A DNA stretch of 30,226 nucleotides from an uncultured Eubacteriales bacterium (lineage in GTDB: Bacteria > Bacillota > Clostridia > Oscillospirales > Oscillospiraceae): NCBI GenBank assembly GCA_900549705.1, contig URPI01000004.1, positions 1 through 30,226 of the forward strand. The letters are read 5' to 3'. Numbering within the stretch: the first letter of the stretch is position 1; each line of letters begins with the position of its first letter. Below are positions 16,101 through 23,351 of this stretch, in pieces. The translations under genes and the position numbers were made by a program. Below the pieces are notes generated by a model, which worked only from the letters and a program-made list of their open reading frames with translations, was not told the DNA's origin and made no database searches.

Positions 16101-16662
16101 TCTCCTCTGCCGGGGAAAACAGATCTACGATTCCGCCGCGGACAGCAAACTGCCCAACGCCCTCCACCATGCCGCAGCGGCTGTAACCGGCGGAGACCAG
16201 AGCGGAGACAAGCTTGTCAACAGAATATTCCTTGCCGGTTTCCAGATGGAGTGTGGCAGCGGAAAGCACAGCCGGGGGCAGCGTGCGCTGGCTGGCAGAT
16301 TCCCAGGACATAATCTGGATAGGGGTATCTCCCCGCCCCAGCGCATAAAGCTGCCGCAGCCGCTTCTGCTCCCAGGCGCGGGAAACAACGGCGGCATCAT
16401 ACAGCGTCAGATCCCGGCTGGGGAGAATGGGCGCATCCGTGTGCAGGAAGCATTTCAGCTCCTCCTGCATTCTGTGGGCAGCCATGTCGTCTTGCACCAG
16501 AATGACAAGGGGCTTTTTCACATCTGCACTTAGCCCGGCAATGATGTGGGAACGGTTGATTTGCCCAATGCCTGTGACGGCGGCGGGCTGCCCCAGCTTC
16601 ATGCCCTCCACGAGGGAAGCATACTCCGGGATGGTTTTCAGCATAAATAAAATTTGATCCAT
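13153..16662 (-). CDS. mfd: Transcription-repair coupling factor
   Basis: A 1169-residue ATP-driven DNA translocase that removes RNA polymerase stalled at lesions and recruits UvrA. Domains in order: UvrB-like N-terminal region (residues about 1-350), the RNA-polymerase-interacting domain (DLVVHENYGIGRF and DYIKIAYQGSDTLYVP, about 510-570), a superfamily 2 helicase core with Walker A GDVGFGKTE (about 655-665) and DEEQ box (about 755-758), the TRG-type helicase half (GRVGRSTRHAYAY), and the C-terminal autoinhibitory domain. Length is normal. The ATG at 16662 has TGAGG upstream. It lies 88 bases after pth in the conserved prs-pth-mfd order. A weak hairpin (16703-16727) lies in that gap. Confidence 0.97.
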   Translation of the reverse strand: MDQILFMLKTIPEYASLVEGMKLGQPAAVTGIGQINRSHIIAGLSADVKKPLVILVQDDMAAHRMQEELKCFLHTDAPILPSRDLTLYDAAVVSRAWEQKRLRQLYALGRGDTPIQIMSWESASQRTLPPAVLSAATLHLETGKEYSVDKLVSALVSAGYSRCGMVEGVGQFAVRGGIVDLFSPAEEKPVRMEFFGDELDTMGYFDPGTQRREENITAATILPISETLPHCHPGGMEGLCKDLRNLISRQHRHKNINEPLIATLSKDLEKYENELHNTASDRYMSLIYPEFSCALDYVSRDSILVLCDHSSLQRAARTRTEELGMQLDSMLQAGLVVGELCDFALQWEDFCTRLRGKTVAYFDAFGGSAYPDDCLPKQLLPITAKQLPGYGGSMDTVVSDLKYYQKMEFGSMVLCGTRRRAELLQQMLQEKGVGAFLCIPLTTLPKPGQILLCEGTLPYGMEYPMSKLAVLTEGQMIAKSEPRRKAKKTGATNRQKLNSFTDLVPGDLVVHENYGIGRFMAMEQIKVDGAVKDYIKIAYQGSDTLYVPATQLDLVSKYIGGGGEDASVRLNKIGSDAWQKTKAKARKAAKDMAGELIQLYAARKRQPGFAFAADAPWQREFEDNFPYPETDDQLRCIADIKHDMESPTPMDRLLCGDVGFGKTEVALRAVMKCVMDGKQAAILVPTTVLAQQHYQTAVARFRGFPVSIDVLSRFRTTRQQSKTLQDVRSGAVDVIIGTHKLLQKSVEFKNLGLLIVDEEQRFGVSHKERLKEISKGVDVLTLSATPIPRTLNMALSGIRDMSTIEEPPSDRYPIQTFVTEYNPAIIDDAIRREIERGGQVFYLHNRTETIDQCAGALRRRIPGLSVAVAHGQMSEDALGDVMQAMADGEIQVLVCTTIIETGLDIPNANTLIIENADRLGLSQLHQLRGRVGRSTRHAYAYFTYRPDKNLSEVAEKRLAAIRDFAEFGSGFKIAMRDLEIRGAGNLLGAEQSGHMMSVGYDMYLKLLDEAVLEERGEAPKEPDCTADLNVTANVDKEYVARGEERMDLYRRMAAIRTQEDADDLLDEIVDRYGEPPRGVLNLIDIALLRAQARKVGIKDIRQKGGDVLFVLTNLNFEVVSALCADATYKTRILFLANAKEPTLQLKLASGVDSLKQCKVFVQKYSELSH

Positions 16663-16750
16663 ATTCGTGCCTCAATTAAAAAAGTGCTCCACGCGGAAAA
16701 GCGGAAAGTGGAACTGAATCCACTTCCCGTTTTCTATCGCATGATTTGGT

Positions 16751-17344
16751 TTAGGGGTGACTACCGTTGTATCTGTTGGCCGCTTCTGGCACGCCCTGCT
16801 CCATAATGGCAAGGGCGGCATCCGCTGCGTTTTCCAGCGCAATGGAAAGGTCTTTTTCCTCTTTTGCGCTGAAGGAGGACAGCACCCAATTGGCTAGGTC
16901 ATATTCCGGTGTGGGCTTTGCGCCAACGCCAATCTTCACCCGGGGAAAATCCTGACTGCCCAGCTCCGCGATGATGGACTTGATGCCGTTGTGCCCGCCG
17001 GCGGAACCCTCTGCACGGACGCGCAGTCTGCCGGGAGCCAACGAGATGTCGTCAAACATCACGATAATGCGCTGGGGAGGAATGCTGAAATAAGCACTCA
17101 GCTGCAAAACAGAGCGACCGGAGAGGTTCATATAGGTCTGGGGCTTTAGCAGGAACAGCTTTCTGCCGTCAACTGTAGTCTGCCCATACAGACCCTGGAA
17201 TTTTGCCTTATCAATACGGCAGCCCAGTTTAGCAGCCAGAATGTCGATGGCGCGGAAACCGGTGTTGTGCCGCGTGTGCTCATATTCCTTGCCGGGATTA
17301 CCGAGACCGACAATCAGCCAGCTTTCTGAATTTCCTTTCAGCAC
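16751..17344 (-). CDS. pth: Peptidyl-tRNA hydrolase
   Basis: A 197-residue cytoplasmic enzyme that frees tRNA from peptidyl-tRNAs dropped by the ribosome. Expected active-site residues are present: Asn16 in GLGNPG, catalytic His26 in TRHNTGF, Asn73 in TYMNLSG and Asp98/Asp99 in VMFDDISL; GSAGGHNGIKSI is the family signature. The reading frame starts at a GTG (17342-17344) only 3 bases after the prs stop codon, with no clear Shine-Dalgarno sequence, so it is probably translated by coupling to prs. Length is normal. Position between prs and mfd matches other Firmicutes. Confidence 0.96.
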   Translation of the reverse strand: MLKGNSESWLIVGLGNPGKEYEHTRHNTGFRAIDILAAKLGCRIDKAKFQGLYGQTTVDGRKLFLLKPQTYMNLSGRSVLQLSAYFSIPPQRIIVMFDDISLAPGRLRVRAEGSAGGHNGIKSIIAELGSQDFPRVKIGVGAKPTPEYDLANWVLSSFSAKEEKDLSIALENAADAALAIMEQGVPEAANRYNGSHP

Positions 17345-17347
17345 GGC

Positions 17348-18313
17348 TCAGAACAGGTCAGCAATGGAGGTGCCGCCATGGATATGCTCAATGGCGCGGG
17401 CAAAAACGGGAGCTACATCCAGGAACTTGATTTTGTTGCTGGGGGTGTTGCCCATCTGGGGAATGGTATTCAGGAAGACAATTTCCTTGATGGGGCTGGC
17501 CTCAATGCGCTCGTAAGCGGGGCCGGAGAGTACACCGTGGGTTGCGCAGGCGTACACCTCTTTGGCACCGCCCACTTCCACCAGCGCCTTTGCGGCATTG
17601 CACAGGGAACCGGCAGTGTCCACCATGTCGTCGTAAAGGATGCAAGTCTTGTCCTTGACATCGCCAATGACGTTCATTACCTCGCAGACATTGGCCTTCT
17701 GACGGCGCTTGTCCACAATGGCCAGGCTCATGTGAACCTTCTGGGCGAAGGTACGGGCGCGGCTGACGGAGCCGACATCGGGAGAGACGACAACAAACTG
17801 GGAATGGTCAAAGGCTTCCTCAGGGAATTTCTTCAGATAGTAGTCCACAAAGGAGGGGTTGCCCAGCAGGTGATCCAGGGGAATATCAAAGAAGCCCTGA
17901 ATCTGGGAGGCGTGCAAATCCATGGTCAGCACACGGTCAGCGCCAGAAGCGGTAATCATGTTCGCAACCAGCTTTGCAGAGATGGGATCGCGGCTCTTTG
18001 CCTTGCGATCCTGGCGGGCGTACCCAAAATAGGGAATAACGGCGGTGATACGACCGGCGGAGGCACGGCGGCAGGCATCGGTCATTACCAGCAGCTCCAT
18101 CAGGTTGTCGTTGACGGGCTTGCAGGTGGACTGTACCAGGAAAACATCTGCACCGCGGCAGGTTTCATTCAAAGAGACGGAAACTTCGCCGTCGGCAAAG
18201 GTCTTGACCTCTGCTTGACCCAGGGGAACGCTCAGGGACTTGCAAATCGTCTCGGCAAACTGAGGATTGGAATTGCCGCAGAAAATTTTGATGTTATCTC
18301 CGTAAGCTGTCAT
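17348..18313 (-). CDS. prs: Ribose-phosphate pyrophosphokinase
   Basis: A 321-residue enzyme that makes phosphoribosyl pyrophosphate from ribose 5-phosphate and ATP, feeding purine, pyrimidine, histidine, tryptophan and NAD synthesis. Visible hallmarks are the FADGEVSV substrate loop, PYFGYARQDRK ATP-binding flexible loop, TMDLHASQIQGFFDIP metal-binding signature, and the LYDDMVDTAGSL PRPP-binding loop. Length is typical for the class I enzyme. The ATG at 18311-18313 is preferred over a TTG codon directly before it; an AGGT ribosome site lies upstream. First gene of the prs-pth-mfd unit, with its own promoter divergent from uvrA. Confidence 0.97.
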   Translation of the reverse strand: MTAYGDNIKIFCGNSNPQFAETICKSLSVPLGQAEVKTFADGEVSVSLNETCRGADVFLVQSTCKPVNDNLMELLVMTDACRRASAGRITAVIPYFGYARQDRKAKSRDPISAKLVANMITASGADRVLTMDLHASQIQGFFDIPLDHLLGNPSFVDYYLKKFPEEAFDHSQFVVVSPDVGSVSRARTFAQKVHMSLAIVDKRRQKANVCEVMNVIGDVKDKTCILYDDMVDTAGSLCNAAKALVEVGGAKEVYACATHGVLSGPAYERIEASPIKEIVFLNTIPQMGNTPSNKIKFLDVAPVFARAIEHIHGGTSIADLF

Positions 18314-18375
18314 CAAAGAAATACCTCGCTTTTTTCTTTTTCTGCCCCCGCTGGGCGGAGGCCAATTACAACCTC

Positions 18376-18405
18376 ATTATATCACCACACCGAGTGAAAA
18401 AGCAA
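18376..18405 (-). promoter_or_regulatory. Promoter of prs-pth-mfd
   Basis: On the minus strand TTGCTT (18400-18405), 18-base spacer, perfect TATAAT (18376-18381) with a TG one base upstream (extended -10). Predicted leader about 55 bases. Confidence 0.75.
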
Positions 18406-18559
18406 GCAGCAGTCAAAAAAAATACCGCTGAAAAACGGATTAAAATTTATCCCGTCTTGTGTAAACCGCCAAAAAATACATAAAACAATTATGCACAATC
18501 ACAAAGCGTTGTATCCCCCAGGAAAGAACAAGAAGACGAAATTATGTTTGAAAAATGAC

Positions 18560-18588
18560 TTGTAGTATATTTAAATGTATGCTATAAT
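18560..18588 (+). promoter_or_regulatory. Promoter of uvrA
   Basis: TTGTAG (18560-18565), 17-base spacer, perfect TATAAT (18583-18588) preceded by TGC, an extended -10. No SOS operator overlaps it by eye. Confidence 0.8.
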
Positions 18589-18618
18589 CATGGGAACGAT
18601 TCTGAGGCAGGAGAAAAC

Positions 18619-18633
18619 ATGAACGATGAATGA
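18619..18633 (+). promoter_or_regulatory. Four-codon minicistron overlapping the uvrA start
   Basis: AGGAG at 18609-18613 is ideally spaced (5 bases) from an ATG at 18619 that encodes only Met-Asn-Asp-Glu before TGA at 18631-18633. The uvrA ATG (18626) lies inside it in another frame, 12 bases from the same AGGAG. Initiation at the first ATG would compete with, or re-initiate into, uvrA. Confidence 0.4.
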
Positions 18634-21451
18634 CAAAATTGTAATCCAGGGTGCCAGAGAAAACAATCTAAAAAATGTGAACCTGACCATTCCGCGGGAT
18701 AAGCTGGTGGTTTTCACGGGGCTCAGCGGCTCCGGAAAGTCCAGCCTCGCGTTCGATACCATTTATGCCGAAGGGCAGCGACGCTATGTGGAAAGTCTCA
18801 GTTCCTACGCCCGCCAGTTTTTGGGGCAGATGGACAAGCCGGATGTAGACTCCATTGATGGGCTTTCCCCGGCCATTTCCATTGACCAGAAGACAACCTC
18901 TAAAAGCCCTCGCTCCACAGTTGGAACAGTCACGGAGATTTACGACTATCTGCGCCTTTTATGGGCAAGAGCCGGCGTTCCCCATTGCCCGAAGTGTGGC
19001 AAGGAAATTCGCCGCCAGACCATTGACCAGATTGTGGATCGGATAGAGGCATTGGGGGATGGAACTAAGTTCCTGGTTCTCTCCCCGGTGGTGCGGGGCA
19101 AAAAAGGTGAGCACCAAAAGGTGTTTGAGGATGCCCGCAAGCAGGGCTTTGTCCGCTTGCGCCTGGATGGCATCCAGTATGATCTCTCCGAAGAAATCAA
19201 GCCGGAGAAGAATAAAAAGCATACCATTGAGCTGATTGTTGACCGCCTTGTTCTGAAAGACGGCATTCGCCGCCGTTTGACCGACTCCATCGAGACGGCC
19301 TGCAACCATTCCGGGGGACTGGTGACCATTTCCATTCCGGGGCAGGAGGAAGAATTGACCTTCTCCCAGAATTATGCCTGCGAGGACTGCGGCATCAGTA
19401 TGCCGGAATTGGAGCCCCGGATGTTCTCCTTCAATAATCCCGCCGGTGCCTGCCCCAGCTGCACCGGGCTGGGCTTTCAGTTGATTGCGGACGAAGACCT
19501 GGTGATTCCAGATAAAGAGAAATCCATCTTTGACGGTGCCATTCAGGCCTCCGGCTGGCAGAGCGCCCGCACCGATTCCATTTTCCGAATGTACTTTGAG
19601 GCGTTGGCACAGAAGTACCATTTCTCTCTGACCGTGCCGGTGAAGGAGCTGCCCAGGGATGTGATGGACGTTATCCTGTACGGTACAAAGGGAGAAAAGC
19701 TCCACATGACCTATAACCGTGGAAATGGCATGGGCGTACTGGAGCAGCCCTTTGAGGGAATCCTCAATAACATCTCCCGGCGCTATCGGGAAACGCAGTC
19801 TGATGCAGCGCGGAAGGAACTGGAGGAATGTATGTCCACAGCCCCCTGTCCTGTGTGCCACGGCAAGCGGCTGTCGGCCATTGCACAGGCGGTGACTGTC
19901 GGAGGCGTGGGCATTATGGACTTCTGCGCCATGAGCATCCGCAAGGAACTGGATTTCATGGAAACCCTGCATCTGGAAGGGAATATGGCGTTGGTTGCAG
20001 CGCAGATTGTCAAGGAGATAAAGTCCCGCCTGCAATTCCTTTTGGATGTGGGGCTGGGCTATCTGACCCTCTCTCGGGCGGCGGGGACGCTCTCCGGCGG
20101 CGAGAGCCAGCGCATCCGGCTGGCAACGCAGATCGGATCTTCTTTGATGGGGGTGCTGTATATCCTGGACGAGCCATCCATTGGTTTGCACCAGCGGGAT
20201 AATGACAAGCTCCTTGCAACCCTGGAGCATCTGCGGGATTTGGGCAACACGCTGATTGTGGTGGAGCACGATGAAGACACCATGCGTGCTGCTGATTTTT
20301 TGGTAGATGTAGGACCCGGCGCGGGAAGCCACGGCGGGCAAATTGTTGCCGCCGGTACACTTCAGGACATTTTGGATTGCCCCCAGTCCATTACCGGCCA
20401 ATATCTGTCCGGGGCAAAGAAAATTCCCGTCCCCACAGAGCGCAGAACGGGAAACGGAAAGAAGCTGGTCATTCGGGGGGCGAGGGAAAACAATCTGAAA
20501 AATCTGGATGTGGAAATTCCCTTGGGAACTTTCACCTGCGTCACCGGCGTGTCCGGCTCCGGCAAATCCACCCTTGTCAATGAAGTGCTGAATAAAACGC
20601 TTCTTGCAAAGCTGAATCATGCCCGCACCCGTCCTGGCGTGTGTACCTGCATTGAGGGAATTGAAAATCTGGACAAGGTGATTGACATAGATCAAAGCCC
20701 CATCGGCAGGACACCCCGCTCTAATCCGGCGACCTATACGGGGCTGTTTAACGACATCCGGGATTTGTTTGCCTCCACTGCAGAGGCGAAAATGCGCGGC
20801 TATGGCCCAGGTCGCTTCAGCTTCAACGTGAAAGGTGGCCGCTGCGAAGCCTGCTGCGGCGATGGCCTTGTAAAAATCGAAATGCACTTCCTGGCGGATG
20901 TCTACGTTCCTTGTGAGGTATGCCATGGTTCCCGCTATAACCGGGAGACGCTGGAGGTGCAGTACAAGGGGAAGAATATTGCCCAGGTTTTGGATATGAC
21001 CGCCGAGGAGGCAGTGGACTTCTTTGAGAATCTGCCGAAAATCCGCAAAAAGGCTCAGATGCTCCAGGAGGTTGGCCTGGGCTATGTGAAGCTGGGGCAG
21101 TCCAGCACCACCCTGTCCGGCGGCGAAGCCCAGCGAGTCAAGCTGGCCACGGAGCTGGCGCGGGTATCCACCGGACGTACCATCTATATTCTGGACGAAC
21201 CTACCACCGGCTTGCACGCGGCGGACGTTCATAAGTTGATCGAGGTGCTGCAGCAGTTGGTGGAGGCAGGAAATACGGTGCTGGTCATTGAGCACAACCT
21301 GGATGTTATCAAGACTGCCGACTATCTTATCGATCTGGGACCGGAAGGCGGTGACGGCGGCGGAACATTGGTGGCAGCCGGAACGCCGGAGGAGGTTGCC
21401 GCAACAGAAGGCAGCTTCACCGGTGCTTATCTGAAAAAGTATTTGGAGTAA
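18626..21451 (+). CDS. uvrA: Excinuclease ABC subunit A
   Basis: A 941-residue damage-recognition ATPase of nucleotide excision repair; as a dimer it loads UvrB at lesions. Two ABC-type ATPase modules are visible: Walker [10 protein letters not shown] near residue 32 and GVSGSGKST near 640, with signature motifs [12 protein letters not shown] and [12 protein letters not shown]. Zinc-finger Cys pairs occur at CPKCGKEI, at CEDCG/CPSC/CPVC and at [12 protein letters not shown]. Length is normal. The ATG at 18626 gives the standard N-terminus; a competing upstream ATG is noted separately. mfd and uvrB lie nearby. The gene is followed by a hairpin shared with the leftward kinase-like gene. Confidence 0.98.
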   Translation: MNDKIVIQGARENNLKNVNLTIPRDKLVVFTGLSGSGKSSLAFDTIYAEGQRRYVESLSSYARQFLGQMDKPDVDSIDGLSPAISIDQKTTSKSPRSTVGTVTEIYDYLRLLWARAGVPHCPKCGKEIRRQTIDQIVDRIEALGDGTKFLVLSPVVRGKKGEHQKVFEDARKQGFVRLRLDGIQYDLSEEIKPEKNKKHTIELIVDRLVLKDGIRRRLTDSIETACNHSGGLVTISIPGQEEELTFSQNYACEDCGISMPELEPRMFSFNNPAGACPSCTGLGFQLIADEDLVIPDKEKSIFDGAIQASGWQSARTDSIFRMYFEALAQKYHFSLTVPVKELPRDVMDVILYGTKGEKLHMTYNRGNGMGVLEQPFEGILNNISRRYRETQSDAARKELEECMSTAPCPVCHGKRLSAIAQAVTVGGVGIMDFCAMSIRKELDFMETLHLEGNMALVAAQIVKEIKSRLQFLLDVGLGYLTLSRAAGTLSGGESQRIRLATQIGSSLMGVLYILDEPSIGLHQRDNDKLLATLEHLRDLGNTLIVVEHDEDTMRAADFLVDVGPGAGSHGGQIVAAGTLQDILDCPQSITGQYLSGAKKIPVPTERRTGNGKKLVIRGARENNLKNLDVEIPLGTFTCVTGVSGSGKSTLVNEVLNKTLLAKLNHARTRPGVCTCIEGIENLDKVIDIDQSPIGRTPRSNPATYTGLFNDIRDLFASTAEAKMRGYGPGRFSFNVKGGRCEACCGDGLVKIEMHFLADVYVPCEVCHGSRYNRETLEVQYKGKNIAQVLDMTAEEAVDFFENLPKIRKKAQMLQEVGLGYVKLGQSSTTLSGGEAQRVKLATELARVSTGRTIYILDEPTTGLHAADVHKLIEVLQQLVEAGNTVLVIEHNLDVIKTADYLIDLGPEGGDGGGTLVAAGTPEEVAATEGSFTGAYLKKYLE

Positions 21452-21485
21452 ACAGAAAAATTGGGTCGGCAAATCGCCGACCCAA
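21451..21485 (-). terminator. Terminator between uvrA and the kinase-like gene
   Basis: A perfect 10-bp stem TTGGGTCGGC/GCCGACCCAA (21461-21470 and 21476-21485) with a 5-base loop. On the minus strand it is followed by TTTTTCTGTTT, so it should end the leftward transcript. It may also slow rightward uvrA transcription, but the plus-strand tail lacks a T-run. Confidence 0.8.
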
Positions 21486-21491
21486 GCAAAA

Positions 21492-22526
21492 TCAATATCT
21501 GTTATAAGGAAGAAGTTCAGAAAGCTCGATTAACGCGTGATCCTGCTCCCCGGCGTAGTCCGCGCCCAGCAGCACGGTGCGCAGTTTTGCGGTGTCATCC
21601 GGGACGGAGGTGAAGGTGAGGGTCACTCTGGTTCCGGTTTTTTCCGGGTGGTCTACCAGAACGGCTCCCCGGTGCAGGGCGGCTGCGTTGCGGATCAGCA
21701 GCATTCCAAGTCCAATGCCGTGGCGGCTGTCCTCCAAACATGGCTCTCGCAGATATCGGGAGAACAGGGTGGCTTGATCTTCTTTGGGAATCCCGCTGCC
21801 GGTGTCCGTGACACTGAAGCAGAACTGCTTGCCGCTGGCACGCAGCAGCAGATGAACCGTGCCGCCTGCTGGGGTGAATTTCAGCGCGTTAGAAACCATG
21901 TTCAGAACCGCCCGCTCCATAAGCTGCCGGTCAAATACGCAGCTGCAATCCGTTTGCAGCCCACTGTAAGAGATTTGAATGCCTGTTGTATCGGTTAATG
22001 CGGTGACTTTTTCCGCGATTTCCCGGAACACGGCATCCACATTCTGACGCTCTGGACGGAAGGACAGGCTGCTGCCGGAGGCATCGGACATATTTCCAAT
22101 CATCCGAAGCAGCTGGTATAGACTGCGCTTTAGTTTGCTCTGGGCGGCGTTCTCCAAGGAAAGCTGCTGAACCGTCAGCATTGCATCTGTAAGGGGAGCG
22201 CGCAGTTCACGGGCTGCCAGCGCCAGAATGCGAAGCTCATCGCTTTCAAACTGTTGGTCGAGGGTGAACAGATTTTCATCTCCCACCCGCACCACGGAAG
22301 CACCGAAGGACTGCCCGTGGATTGCCAGCGTTACATAAAGCAGCCCGCCGCAGTAGGCTGCATAGTTCTCGTTTCCTGCTTCCAGAAGTGCCTCCACCGG
22401 GAGCCCCTCCCGCAAGTAAAGCTTTCTGGCAGGTTGATTGAGGCGCGTGATTATCCCGTTTTTTACGCAGAACACCGGGCGCGGCAGCAGCTCCAACAGT
22501 TCGGTTTCTTCGGTTCTTTGATCCAT
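21492..22526 (-). CDS. Soluble histidine kinase-like protein lacking the H-box histidine
   Basis: A 344-residue cytoplasmic protein with a PAS-like N-terminal sensor region (about 10-90), a helical dimerisation region (about 95-145) and a HATPase_c domain (about 165-315). The ATP-lid motifs look intact: N box NMVSNALKFTP (Asn209 and Asn213), G1 DTGSGIP (241-247) and G2 GIGLG (270-274). The H-box, normally SHELRTPLT, reads ARELRAPLT, with Arg106 (codon CGT, 22209-22211) where the phosphorylated His should be. No transmembrane helix and no response regulator nearby. It may be a pseudokinase, a scaffold, or an ATPase acting through another route. AGGAGG precedes the ATG at 22526; own promoter and terminator. 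Confidence 0.88.
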   Translation of the reverse strand: MDQRTEETELLELLPRPVFCVKNGIITRLNQPARKLYLREGLPVEALLEAGNENYAAYCGGLLYVTLAIHGQSFGASVVRVGDENLFTLDQQFESDELRILALAARELRAPLTDAMLTVQQLSLENAAQSKLKRSLYQLLRMIGNMSDASGSSLSFRPERQNVDAVFREIAEKVTALTDTTGIQISYSGLQTDCSCVFDRQLMERAVLNMVSNALKFTPAGGTVHLLLRASGKQFCFSVTDTGSGIPKEDQATLFSRYLREPCLEDSRHGIGLGMLLIRNAAALHRGAVLVDHPEKTGTRVTLTFTSVPDDTAKLRTVLLGADYAGEQDHALIELSELLPYNRY

Positions 22527-22601
22527 AGGAAATCCTCCTGACGTGAATAGGGTGCGCAGAAGACGGAAAATCTTTCCCGGTAGGTTTCGTCATTTTTCTC
22601 T

Positions 22602-22630
22602 ATTCTAGCGGAAGAATGAAAAAATAGCAA
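22602..22630 (-). promoter_or_regulatory. Promoter of the kinase-like gene
   Basis: On the minus strand TTGCTA (22625-22630), 17-base spacer, TAGAAT (22602-22607). The divergent radC gene starts 30 bases beyond the -35 box; I could not find a good separate rightward promoter for radC. Confidence 0.7.
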
Positions 22631-22659
22631 GGGGTTTACATGAAAGTTGAGGCGAAATA

Positions 22660-23349
22660 ATGTCAATACATGACGGCCACCGAAAAAGGCTCCGCCAGCG
22701 TTTCTTACAGGAGGGGCTGGAACACTTTACAGATGTGCAGGTATTGGAGCTGGTACTTTTTTATGCCATCTCCCGGCAGGATACCAACCCCATTGCCCAC
22801 GCGCTGCTTGACCATTTTGGCTCGCTTTCCCAGGTGATGGATGCGCCGGTAGAGGAATTATGCAAGGTGGAAGGAATCGGGGAGAACACTGCCGCCTACC
22901 TGCATCTGATTACCCAGGTGGGGGGATGCTATCTCAGAGACCGCGCCGCAAAGGTCAATATTCTGCCTACCATGGAAAGCTGTGCCGCCTATCTGCATCC
23001 CTATTTCTATGGGCGGGGTATAGAGATGGTTTATCTGCTCTGCCTGGATGCAAAGTGTAAGCTGTTAACCTGCCGGAAGATTGCAGAGGGGAATGTAAAC
23101 TCCACGAGCCTCTCTATCCGTAAAATTGTGGAGACAGCTCTGCTTGCCAATGCGTCCAGCGTCCTGCTGGCACACAATCACCCGGGCGGCATGGCGATTC
23201 CGTCCTACGAGGACATCGCCACGACTCGCAATGTGGTATCCGCCTTGCGGGCGGTGGAGGTTCGGTTTGTTGACCATCTCATTTTCTGTGAGGACGATTA
23301 TGTTTCTTTGGTGCAGTCCGGCTATCTGGCTGAGGAATCGGAGGAATGA
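22660..23349 (+). CDS. radC: RadC family JAB/MPN domain protein
   Basis: A 229-residue protein with an N-terminal helix-hairpin-helix region ([12 protein letters not shown], 70-81) and a C-terminal JAB/MPN metalloprotease-like domain. The zinc site is complete: Glu143 upstream, His172 and His174 in AHNHPGG, then Ser182 and Asp185. Despite its name, the family is no longer considered clearly a DNA repair factor and its substrate is unknown. The ATG at 22660 has a GAGG ribosome site. Its stop overlaps the ATGA at 23346-23349, tying it translationally to uvrB, which is unusual and hints at a shared role. Confidence 0.93.
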   Translation: MSIHDGHRKRLRQRFLQEGLEHFTDVQVLELVLFYAISRQDTNPIAHALLDHFGSLSQVMDAPVEELCKVEGIGENTAAYLHLITQVGGCYLRDRAAKVNILPTMESCAAYLHPYFYGRGIEMVYLLCLDAKCKLLTCRKIAEGNVNSTSLSIRKIVETALLANASSVLLAHNHPGGMAIPSYEDIATTRNVVSALRAVEVRFVDHLIFCEDDYVSLVQSGYLAEESEE

Positions 23350-23351
23350 CA

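Larger units (their letters stand above)
18314..18625. other. Divergent intergenic region prs/uvrA
   Basis: These 312 bases hold the leftward prs promoter and the rightward uvrA promoter, with an AT-rich middle that contains no convincing gene. A stem-loop (GCCCCCGC/GCGGAGGC, one mismatch, 18344-18362) would sit at the very 5' end of the prs mRNA and may stabilise it. I looked for a Firmicute-type LexA box (CGAACN4GTTCG) upstream of uvrA and saw none. Confidence 0.6.

Noticed and set aside
16703..16727. Hairpin between pth and mfd as a terminator
   Set aside because: Seven clean pairs with a bulge and only a broken T-rich tail; mfd has no obvious promoter of its own, so a full terminator here is unlikely.
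18405..18625. LexA/SOS box upstream of uvrA
   Set aside because: No CGAACN4GTTCG-like site could be found by eye near the promoter.
18959..21472. 837-codon minus-strand frame opposite uvrA
   Set aside because: Long only because of the codon bias of uvrA on the other strand; no family motifs or ribosome site.
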